Positions 1 through 4,768 of a DNA stretch of 5,296 bases are shown here, piece by piece; position 1 is the stretch's first letter, and every line of letters begins with the position of its first letter. The DNA comes from Dehalococcoidia bacterium (lineage in GTDB: Bacteria > Chloroflexota > Dehalococcoidia > SHYD01 > SHYC01). The DNA is taken from contig JAENIT010000061.1 of assembly GCA_016844365.1 (NCBI GenBank), positions 1 through 5,296 on the forward strand, in the 5' to 3' direction. The position numbers and the translations under genes are program-made. Under the pieces are notes generated by a model. It ran no database searches, was not told the DNA's origin, and saw only the letters and a list, made by a program, of their open reading frames with translations.

Positions 1-489
1 AGAGAGCCTAATGGAGCCGTCCAGTTTGGCAGACTCGCTGGGGTGTTTGTTGGGTGGGGTACCAGGTGCGACTCTAGCGGGATCTTTATCGAAGGAAGGG
101 CTAGCAGAGATTGAACTCTTAGGCTGATATAACTCTAGCACCGCCTGCGCCACGGTGTTCAAAAGCTTAACGTCCTTAACGTTAGGGTCTACATGGGCCA
201 TGAAATATTCAGCGAATCCCACTATCTCCAGGGCCGATATTTTGTATGAGTCTGAATCAATTCTAACTTCTAGCCCTTTGAAGGCACTTTCAGTAGTAGA
301 TTGCTTCCCTCTCCTACCAACGGTGATAAGTAAAGTATCGGTTTCAGACTCATATTCGCACCGAATACCAAGGCGATATACGCGGCCCTCAAGGTCGCGA
401 TTTGCCGCAGAAATTCCGTTCCATAAAGCCTCGCGTTCCTCCTTTAGCCGGGCTTGGACTTTCTCTACCTTGTGATCCCGCGTATCCAT
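1..489 (-). CDS. DUF2283-like protein, possible antitoxin partner (partial, runs off left edge)
   Basis: An open frame runs leftwards from an ATG at 489 to base 1 without a stop: 163 codons are visible and the C-terminus is missing. The start has a good ribosome site (GGGGAG, five bases before the ATG) and lies 25 bases inside the end of the upstream gene. Residues 1-35 are charged and probably helical. Residues 41-98 follow the DUF2283 pattern: a Y-x-x-E-x-D-T-L-x-I strand (YESETDTLLI, 46-55), a central variable turn, then a V-x-I-D strand and an ALEIVGFAEYF segment (86-96), where family members have GIEIL-A. After about residue 122 the chain becomes rich in Pro, Ser and Lys and looks disordered. 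DUF2283 proteins often sit beside small toxin-like proteins such as DUF4258, so an antitoxin role is an inference. The gene is AT-rich compared with the isomerase gene of the same operon. The frame is secure; the family call is moderate. Confidence 0.7.
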   Translation of the reverse strand, partial: MDTRDHKVEKVQARLKEEREALWNGISAANRDLEGRVYRLGIRCEYESETDTLLITVGRRGKQSTTESAFKGLEVRIDSDSYKISALEIVGFAEYFMAHVDPNVKDVKLLNTVAQAVLELYQPKSSISASPSFDKDPARVAPGTPPNKHPSESAKLDGSIRLS

Positions 490-818
490 CGCAACTCCCC
501 CTGAGCTATTACCCTGGAACAAAAAGCGCTAACTATAATACCTACTTTGCCTTGTGGTTCCTCGCTGTATCGCACCAAGACCTGCAAGTAGAGTCCCCTG
601 AATCTTCCGCCTATAGCTCCCAACTTATAATAACGATAGCAACCCGTATCATCAACTACGATCACGTCAGGCTCTTCTATAGCCACTTTAATCTCCTCTA
701 AGTGGCCCCGAATTTCCATGTGTCTCCTCTGATGGGACTGCCAGTTGTGCTGGGTGAGAACAACCCGTACCCCGTCTCGGTCCGCTGCTTCAAGGACTAC
801 TGGTACGTGGCGACTCAC
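465..818 (-). CDS. Small BECR-type (PBECR/DUF4258-like) predicted RNase toxin-like protein
   Basis: This 117-residue protein starts at GTG 818, inside the last 29 bases of the isomerase gene. A GGAG lies ten bases upstream of the GTG, so translation is probably coupled. Its layout matches small proteins of the phage-barnase/EndoU/colicin/RelE-like class. It has a VVLTQHNW strand and helix entry (19-26), a RRH motif (31-33), a helix with EEIKVAIEEPDVI (41-53), a YRYYK strand (61-65), a core strand YLQVLVRY (77-84) and a final IIVSAF strand (94-99). Relatives usually read W-x-H-I-x-x-R-H-P-E. Here the second His is kept (H33) but the first is shifted by one (H29), so activity is uncertain. No transmembrane segment is visible. 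The following DUF2283-like gene overlaps by 25 bases, which suggests a toxin-antitoxin-like pair. The function is inferred from pattern only and could be a non-toxic relative. Confidence 0.7.
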   Translation of the reverse strand: MSRHVPVVLEAADRDGVRVVLTQHNWQSHQRRHMEIRGHLEEIKVAIEEPDVIVVDDTGCYRYYKLGAIGGRFRGLYLQVLVRYSEEPQGKVGIIVSAFCSRVIAQGELRWIRGITR

Positions 819-1254
819 TGTGATCCCGCTCCAAATCCGTTATTTTCGCGATATTCCTCGCCTCTCCTTCGTCGGGCTCGGCGCTGAACCAGGCCTCTAG
901 CATCTCCTTGGCCACCACCTCCGATGTGAGGCGGAGGCTCATGCACAGTACGTTGGCGTCGTTCCAGCGGCGAGCGCCCCGGGCGGTCTCCGCGTCGGTA
1001 CAGAGGGCGGCCCGAATTCCTGGGACTTTGTTGGCCGCGATGCTGACCCCCGTTCCCGTCCAGCAGAATAGCACCCCCTCCTCGCTCTTGCCGCTGGCGA
1101 CGCTTCGGGCCACCTGCTCCGCCACATCGGGCCAGGGGATAGGATCGTCGGCCAGGGGGCCGTACAGGTCTACCTCGTGCCCCCGGCGTTTCAGATCCTC
1201 CACAACGGCATCGGTGAGGGGGGTCCGCTCATCACTTCCCACCGCCAGTTTCAT
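790..1254 (-). CDS. rpiB: RpiB/LacA/LacB-family sugar-phosphate isomerase, atypical
   Basis: The 154-residue length is usual for RpiB, which interconverts ribose 5-phosphate and ribulose 5-phosphate in the cytoplasm; LacAB relatives act on galactose 6-phosphate. The N-terminus MKLAVGSD, the phosphate and active-site loop CWTGTGVSIAANKVPGIRAALC (64-85, compare C-G-T-G-I-G-x-S) and the NDANVL motif (98-103) place it firmly in the family. C64 matches the catalytic cysteine. Several hallmarks differ. GSDHAG is GSDERT, the His before NDANVL (His99 in E. coli RpiB, involved in ring opening) is Trp97, and the usual GG-RH-x-x-R near the C-terminus is replaced by an acidic EPDEGEARNIAKI. The substrate may therefore not be ribose 5-phosphate, and the symbol denotes the family only. 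The start ATG has GGAGGA four bases upstream. It is the first gene of a three-gene leftward operon and is strikingly GC-rich. Confidence 0.9.
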   Translation of the reverse strand: MKLAVGSDERTPLTDAVVEDLKRRGHEVDLYGPLADDPIPWPDVAEQVARSVASGKSEEGVLFCWTGTGVSIAANKVPGIRAALCTDAETARGARRWNDANVLCMSLRLTSEVVAKEMLEAWFSAEPDEGEARNIAKITDLERDHSESPRTSSP

Positions 1255-1258
1255 ATCG

Positions 1259-1264
1259 TCCTCC
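1259..1264 (-). promoter_or_regulatory. Ribosome binding site of the isomerase gene
   Basis: On the minus strand GGAGGA is followed by CGAT and the ATG at 1254. This is a near-perfect anti-16S match that fixes the start, and the first residues MKLAVGSD are those expected for the family. Confidence 0.8.
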
Positions 1265-1277
1265 GCTCAGCGCCTGA

Positions 1278-1292
1278 CGAATCGTTGATTCG
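1278..1292. repeat. Perfect inverted repeat, possible operator or 5' hairpin
   Basis: CGAATC-GTT-GATTCG is a perfect six-base inverted repeat with a three-base centre. It lies just downstream of the predicted start of the leftward isomerase transcript and upstream of its ribosome site. It could fold at the 5' end of the mRNA or act as a repressor site. A short repeat like this can arise by chance, so the role is speculative. Confidence 0.35.
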
Positions 1293-1302
1293 ACCTAAAG
1301 GA

Positions 1303-1331
1303 AATATTCCATAGCGGCAGCCGGCTGTCAA
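1303..1331 (-). promoter_or_regulatory. Predicted sigma-70-type promoter of the isomerase/toxin-like operon
   Basis: Read leftwards there is a perfect TTGACA (1331-1326), a 17-base spacer and AATATT (1308-1303). The -10 matches the TATAAT consensus at four of six positions and is preceded by TGG, an extended -10. Transcription would start near 1296, leaving about 40 bases of leader that contain the inverted repeat at 1278-1292 and the GGAGGA ribosome site. Prediction from consensus only. Confidence 0.55.
1318..1327. repeat. Ten-base perfect palindrome overlapping the leftward -35 region
   Basis: CAGCCGGCTG equals its own reverse complement. It overlaps two bases of the leftward -35 box and extends into the spacer, with the rightward -35 box 19 bases away. 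A dimeric regulator bound here could affect both divergent promoters. No regulator is encoded in the window, and palindromes of this size are not rare in GC-rich DNA. Confidence 0.3.
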
Positions 1332-1346
1332 GAAAGGCCACTAAGG

Positions 1347-1376
1347 TTGACAACGGCGGGACAGGGCGTGTACAAT
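1347..1376 (+). promoter_or_regulatory. Predicted sigma-70-type promoter of the rightward envelope genes
   Basis: A perfect TTGACA (1347-1352), an 18-base spacer and TACAAT (1371-1376, five of six consensus bases) point rightwards. The expected transcription start is near 1383, only about four bases before the ATG at 1387. The transcript is therefore either nearly leaderless or is translated from the internal ATG at 1423. Prediction from consensus only, but both boxes are strong. Confidence 0.6.
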
Positions 1377-1386
1377 CCCACAAGTA

Positions 1387-2157
1387 ATGGTGGCTATTAC
1401 AACTAAAGCCAAGGAAGCCTATATGGTTGCCGCTGTGGTGGGGATCTTGGCCCTATCCACAGCCGTGAAGTCACCCTTCACCTGGGTGCTGTTGGCGCTA
1501 GCAGTGTGTGGAGTGTGGTTAGGCACCACGGTTCTGCTTCGAGAGCGCCTAGAGGGTAGGGGCTGGCCCCAACGCAGTATAAGTTACTGGGTACTGCCCG
1601 GCGGTGTAGCATTGGGAGGCGGTCTATGGCTACACCTTGTAGTTGGGGATGACCTCAAGTGGGTCAGTCTGGCCGCTATAGGCGTTCTGCTAGGGGTAAC
1701 GTGGCGCTTGCAACGCATGCAGGCTGGAGCAAGGAGTTGGCTGCTAATTCAGCCAAACCTCTGTCTTCATCTAGTCTCCTATGCAGTGGCGTTTGGTCTC
1801 TTCGTAACTATCAAACAATTGCACCTATCGCCTGTTCTCCACCTACTGGCGCTGGGAATCACATCCGCTCTTCTGGTTTTGGAGATCTTCCGTGACATGC
1901 AGGTAGAGGCGTGGCGACTGGCCCTTTACGCTGGGGCAGTAGCTTTCTTCATGACGGAAGGGGCATGGGGGCTCACTTTCTGGTCTATCGGAGCTGTCAC
2001 CTTTGGATTGGTCCTCCTCCTCATATATTACACTGTAGCCGGTATTGCCCATCGCCACCTAGCCGGAGCTCTCACCCGGTGGACAGCTTTTGAGTTCATA
2101 GCTGTCGCTCTGGTTGGCATTGCCATGATATATGGCTCTCAGCAATGGATAGGGTAA
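1387..2157 (+). CDS. Multi-pass membrane protein of unknown function
   Basis: I do not recognise the family with confidence; a DUF5656-like membrane protein is a weak guess. The 256 residues contain about nine hydrophobic segments, roughly at 13-27, 31-51, 66-86, 90-107, 124-142, 148-167, 176-193, 196-220 and 234-250. Short loops carry Arg/Lys clusters (RERLEGRGW, 52-60; WRLQR, 106-110). I see no nucleotide-binding, protease or metal motif and no signal peptide apart from the first helix. The start is uncertain. ATG 1387 has no ribosome site and sits right at the predicted transcription start. ATG 1423 (Met13) has AAGGA seven bases upstream and begins directly with the first helix. The stop overlaps the start of the RfaE2-like gene in TAATG, so the two are probably translated together. 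Neighbours rfaE2 and murJ suggest a role in the envelope or in membrane glycolipids, by inference only. Confidence 0.8.
   Translation: MVAITTKAKEAYMVAAVVGILALSTAVKSPFTWVLLALAVCGVWLGTTVLLRERLEGRGWPQRSISYWVLPGGVALGGGLWLHLVVGDDLKWVSLAAIGVLLGVTWRLQRMQAGARSWLLIQPNLCLHLVSYAVAFGLFVTIKQLHLSPVLHLLALGITSALLVLEIFRDMQVEAWRLALYAGAVAFFMTEGAWGLTFWSIGAVTFGLVLLLIYYTVAGIAHRHLAGALTRWTAFEFIAVALVGIAMIYGSQQWIG
1411..1415 (+). promoter_or_regulatory. Internal ribosome site supporting an ATG start at 1423
   Basis: AAGGA stands seven bases before the in-frame ATG at 1423. The upstream ATG at 1387 has no such site. With transcription starting near 1383 this gives an ordinary leader of about 40 bases and a protein of 244 residues rather than 256. 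Confidence 0.45.
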
Positions 2158-2642
2158 TGGGCCGGATTGTCACCCCCTCCGAGATTGTCCAGGCGGCGAT
2201 GGAGTTACGGGACATCGGGCGCACTATCGTATTCACCAACGGCTGCTTCGACCTTCTCCACCTCGGCCACGTTCGCTATCTCCAGCAGGCCAAGGAGCTG
2301 GGGGATGTCCTGGTCGTCGGCCTCAACAGCGACACCTCTGCGAGCGCTATAAAGGGCGCGGATCGGCCCTTGGTCCCAGAGGAGGCAAGGGCCGAGGTGC
2401 TGACGGCCTTGGACTGCGTGGACTATGTGGTCATATTCTCCCAACCCACTGCCCGTGAGCTAGTAGAGTTGCTGAAGCCCGAGGTGTACGTAAAAGGGGG
2501 AGACTACAGTTCTGTGGAGTTGCTCCCTGAGGCTCCTGCGGTAGCATCCTATGGCGGCCGAGTTGTTCTACTACCTTACGTCCCAGGTTACTCCACCACC
2601 GATCTCATCGATAAGATAGTCCGTCTCCACGCCTCCAGTTAA
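2157..2642 (+). CDS. rfaE2: RfaE2/HldE C-terminal-type nucleotidyltransferase (ADP-heptose synthesis type)
   Basis: This is a stand-alone cytidylyltransferase-fold enzyme of 161 residues, the size of the adenylyltransferase half of HldE. The family transfers AMP from ATP to D-glycero-D-manno-heptose 1-phosphate in the cytoplasm, giving the ADP-heptose precursor. Seen here are FTNGCFDLLHLGH (26-38) with the HxGH nucleotide-binding signature (35-38), VVGLNSD (53-59), a K-x-x-x-R-P-L-V-x-x-x-x-R region (66-78), YVKGGDY (111-117) and the C-terminal GYSTTDLI (144-151). I chose ATG 2157 because it overlaps the upstream stop as TAATG. ATG 2145, in the same frame, would add MDRV and has no ribosome site. 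No heptose kinase, isomerase or epimerase gene is nearby except the atypical RpiB-like isomerase on the other strand. The sugar could differ from heptose, since related enzymes activate glycerol or other sugar phosphates. Confidence 0.9.
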   Translation: MGRIVTPSEIVQAAMELRDIGRTIVFTNGCFDLLHLGHVRYLQQAKELGDVLVVGLNSDTSASAIKGADRPLVPEEARAEVLTALDCVDYVVIFSQPTARELVELLKPEVYVKGGDYSSVELLPEAPAVASYGGRVVLLPYVPGYSTTDLIDKIVRLHASS

Positions 2643-2695
2643 GCCCCCCGCCCCGTAGGGGATTGACTCGCCCTAAGCTGTCGACAAGGCACGTT

Positions 2696-4375
2696 ATGGA
2701 TATCTCTTTGCCCAAGGCTGCTCTAATAATCGCTGCTGGCAACGTGTCCAGCAGGGTGCTGGGGTTGGTGCGAGAGCAGGTCATAGCTGCCCTCTTTGGA
2801 GCCAGCGCCGCCACCGACGCCTTCACCGCCGCCTCAAGACTGCCCATAGCCGTCTACGATCTCCTGGTTGGAGGAATGGTATCGGCGGCCTTGATCCCGG
2901 TATTCAGCGACTATGTGGAGTCGAAAGAGTGGAAGGAGCTGGGGACCATCGTCGGCACGATAATGGCCCTGGTCCTGGTATCCTTGCTAGTGGTTGTTTC
3001 GGCCCTGGTCTTCTTCGCGCCTCAAGTGATGGGGGTATTCACTTATGGGTACGGAGAGGAGGTCCGCCTGCTCTCTGTGTTGTTAGCCAGGGTTATGCTG
3101 CCAGCCCTAATATTCATGGGCATTGCCGGTGTCCTCAGCGCTCTACTTTACTCCCAGCGACGGTTCACCCTCCCGTCCCTGGCTGCTGCCATCTACAACG
3201 TTGGCATAATCGCCGGGGCTCTCCTTCTATTCCGCATCATCCATGTGGCAAGCCTGGTGGTGGGGGTGCTCCTCGGCGCTGCGCTACAGGCCGTCCTTCA
3301 GGCGAGGGCTTTGACTGAGGTCTGGAGCCATTTGCGAGTGAGTCCGTGGCATCCAGGGGTGAGACGCATTCTGGCTCTGTACTCTCCCGTGGCCCTGGGG
3401 CTTGTAGTTTCTGCTGGCGCTATAGCCATCGACACCAACCTGGCCTCTCGCACCGGGGAGGGCAACCTGGCGGCCATGCGCTTTGCCACCACCCTCGTGC
3501 AGCTCCCCTTGGGGCTGGTGGCCACCGCCGTAAGCTACGCCATATTGCCCACGCTGGCCCGGCAGAGGCGCAGAGAAGAGGGTAAGGATGACCTGGCGGG
3601 CTTTTCCGTGGAGGCTACGCCGGGAGCGAGCCAGGAGCCCTTGCCCGTCTACGGGTCTGTGTCTCCGGCAGCCGCAGGATCGGGCGAGCTAGCGGTAGAG
3701 GGCTCTTTGCCGACGCCCTTTAAGAAGACCCTGGCTGCGGCGCTGAAGATGGTAATTTTCCTCGTCATCCCAGCCACCGTGGGGCTCGTGGCGCTGCGGT
3801 TCCCTATAATCCGGCTGCTGTTTCAGCGGGGAGCCTTCGACTCGGCGGCCACCGGGAGGACGGCAGCGGCCCTGTTAGCCTACTCCCCGGGGATGCCTGC
3901 GGCGGCGGTCGATCAGGTGCTTATATTTGCCTTCTACGCTCTTAAGCGGCCCCTGATCCCCGTCCTGGTGGGAGTGCTGGGGGTGGGCGTTTACCTGGCT
4001 GTTGGGATTACTCTTATGGGGCCCCTGGGCATGCCCGGCCTGGCCCTGGCCAACTCTGCTCAGTGGATTGTCCACGCGCTGGTTATGCTGGTCCTCCTTC
4101 ATCGGATTCTGGGGGGCTTAGAGGGACTGGGGTTGATGGGAGCGGCAGTCAGAGCCCTGGCAGCCTCGACTCTAATGGGTGGCCTTCTCCTATCGCTCAC
4201 CCTGGTCGCTGGCCCGATGGCGCAAGGCGTTGGGGCACATGTCCTCTACGTTGCCCTGGCCGTGGCGCTAGGGGCATCGGTGTACGCCGCGGCGTTGTGG
4301 CTTATGAAGGGAGAGGAAAGAGAGGGGGTTACTGAAGCGATTCACCGGTGGCGCGGAGGAAGGAGAGATGGCTAG
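2696..4375 (+). CDS. murJ: MurJ/MviN-family lipid flippase, divergent
   Basis: The 559-residue polytopic protein belongs to the MOP superfamily; MurJ moves lipid II across the inner membrane for peptidoglycan synthesis. Family marks are SSRVLGLVRE (18-27), TDAF (40-43), RLP (48-50), the GILNA-like region of TM5 (LSALLYSQRRFTLPSLAAAIYN, 147-168), QLPLGL (269-274), LLFQRGAFD (374-382), YSPGMPAAA (396-404) and AFYAL (412-416). Arg20, Arg26 and Asp41 match E. coli Arg18, Arg24 and Asp39. By my alignment Arg52, Arg53, Asp269, Arg270 and Glu273 of E. coli are Tyr54, Asp55, Thr265, Thr266 and Gln269 here. A hydrophilic Ala/Pro/Gly/Ser-rich stretch (about 290-341) enlarges the mid-protein loop. I prefer ATG 2696 (AAGG six bases upstream, immediately before the conserved N-terminus) to TTG 2663, whose only purine run touches the codon. 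Another lipid-linked cargo is possible. Confidence 0.92.
   Translation: MDISLPKAALIIAAGNVSSRVLGLVREQVIAALFGASAATDAFTAASRLPIAVYDLLVGGMVSAALIPVFSDYVESKEWKELGTIVGTIMALVLVSLLVVVSALVFFAPQVMGVFTYGYGEEVRLLSVLLARVMLPALIFMGIAGVLSALLYSQRRFTLPSLAAAIYNVGIIAGALLLFRIIHVASLVVGVLLGAALQAVLQARALTEVWSHLRVSPWHPGVRRILALYSPVALGLVVSAGAIAIDTNLASRTGEGNLAAMRFATTLVQLPLGLVATAVSYAILPTLARQRRREEGKDDLAGFSVEATPGASQEPLPVYGSVSPAAAGSGELAVEGSLPTPFKKTLAAALKMVIFLVIPATVGLVALRFPIIRLLFQRGAFDSAATGRTAAALLAYSPGMPAAAVDQVLIFAFYALKRPLIPVLVGVLGVGVYLAVGITLMGPLGMPGLALANSAQWIVHALVMLVLLHRILGGLEGLGLMGAAVRALAASTLMGGLLLSLTLVAGPMAQGVGAHVLYVALAVALGASVYAAALWLMKGEEREGVTEAIHRWRGGRRDG
4355..4360 (+). promoter_or_regulatory. Strong ribosome site inside the end of murJ
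   Basis: GGAGGA stands seven bases before ATG 4368, with a second AAGGAG in between. It lies in the last codons of murJ and would initiate the short DUF429-like reading frame through coupled translation. The quality of this site is the main reason to regard the short frame as a real or formerly real gene. Confidence 0.55.
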
Positions 4376-4463
4376 CTTCTTGGGGATCGACCTGACCGCG
4401 TCCGAGAAGAAGGCGAGCGCCAAAGGTCTGCGCTGGCCACCCCTCTTCCCAGAAGGGCGATAG
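4368..4463 (+). pseudogene. DUF429-like N-terminal fragment or 31-residue microprotein
   Basis: A 31-codon frame starts at ATG 4368, overlapping the last eight bases of murJ, behind a very strong ribosome site. Its N-terminus MASFLGIDLTASEKKASAKG resembles the first strand of DUF429 proteins (RNase H-like fold, typically F-x-G-I-D-L-T-x-S-x-x-x-P-S-A). The first Asp would be the acidic residue of that fold. The resemblance stops after about residue 18, and the frame ends after LRWPPLFPEGR. No continuation is obvious in the other two forward frames, so most of the gene seems to have been deleted rather than frameshifted. The following AT-richer DNA holds a possible promoter for the pilin gene. 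The alternative is a genuine short peptide. The similarity rests on about 17 residues and is therefore tentative. Confidence 0.45.
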
Positions 4464-4474
4464 TGTAATAGAAT
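4446..4474 (+). promoter_or_regulatory. Possible promoter of the pilin gene
   Basis: TTCCCA (4446-4451, four of six -35 consensus bases), a 17-base spacer and TAGAAT (4469-4474, five of six -10 bases) lie in the short AT-rich gap before the pilin. Transcription would start near 4481, about 40 bases before the pilin ATG. The -35 is weak, so read-through from murJ is an alternative. Confidence 0.3.
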
Positions 4475-4520
4475 AAATCGAGGCAGGAATCGTGTCGGCT
4501 AGGGGGTGGAGGATAGAAGC

Positions 4521-4724
4521 ATGGCTGACGAGTGGCAGATGGTTCAAAAGAGGCTGATTATGCAAAAATCGCCGTGTGATCAGAGGGGTCAAGGACTTGT
4601 AGAGTACGGTCTCATAATAATGTTGGTTGCGGTAACTGTAATAGCAGTCCTGTCTATACTAGGGCCTGCGGTCACCGGAGCTGTTTACAGCTCCATCAAC
4701 TCCACTATAAGCGGTGGGGGTTAA
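4521..4724 (+). CDS. Flp/Fap-type (class IVb) prepilin
   Basis: This 67-residue protein has a hydrophilic leader of 23 residues, the processing motif [10 protein letters not shown] and one hydrophobic helix (about 30-48), followed by [13 protein letters not shown]. Cleavage by a prepilin peptidase after Gly23 would leave a 44-residue pilin with Glu at +5 (E28) and Tyr at +6 (Y29), the Flp signature. Flp subunits polymerise into thin Tad pili for adhesion. Related single-helix proteins may have other secretion-linked roles. The start is ATG 4521, with GGAGG eight bases upstream; a GTG at 4506 in the same frame lies upstream of that ribosome site and is unlikely. No Tad assembly genes (ATPase, TadB/C, secretin, peptidase) are in the window, so this is an isolated pilin gene as far as can be seen. 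A possible promoter lies at 4446-4474. Confidence 0.88.
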   Translation: MADEWQMVQKRLIMQKSPCDQRGQGLVEYGLIIMLVAVTVIAVLSILGPAVTGAVYSSINSTISGGG

Positions 4725-4768
4725 ATCTTCCTCAGCAGAAAGACTGTATGGAGGGTAAGTATCACATA

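Noticed and set aside
155..475. Rightward open frame of 106 codons
   Set aside because: It is antisense to the leftward DUF2283-like gene, has no family resemblance, and no ribosome site is apparent at its ATG.
908..1288. Rightward open frame of 126 codons
   Set aside because: It is the antisense shadow of the GC-rich isomerase gene; the translation is Arg/Ser-rich and low in complexity.
2651..2661. CCCC-GTA-GGGG hairpin between rfaE2 and murJ as a terminator
   Set aside because: The stem has only four pairs and no T-run follows, and the downstream gene needs read-through. It is not a credible terminator.
2663..2695. TTG start for murJ, adding 11 residues
   Set aside because: The purine run GGGGA abuts the TTG with no usable spacing, and the added residues are not part of the usual MurJ N-terminus. 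ATG 2696 fits better.
2929..3318. Rightward open frame of 129 codons within murJ
   Set aside because: It lies in another frame of the murJ coding region; its composition (Gly, Pro, His, Arg) is typical of a frame shadow.
4445..4457. Short hairpin around CTTC-CCA-GAAG as a terminator after murJ
   Set aside because: The six-pair stem includes a G-T pair and no run of T follows. It is too weak to call.
4506..4520. GTG start for the pilin, adding five residues
   Set aside because: The GGAGG ribosome site lies downstream of this GTG and is correctly spaced for ATG 4521.
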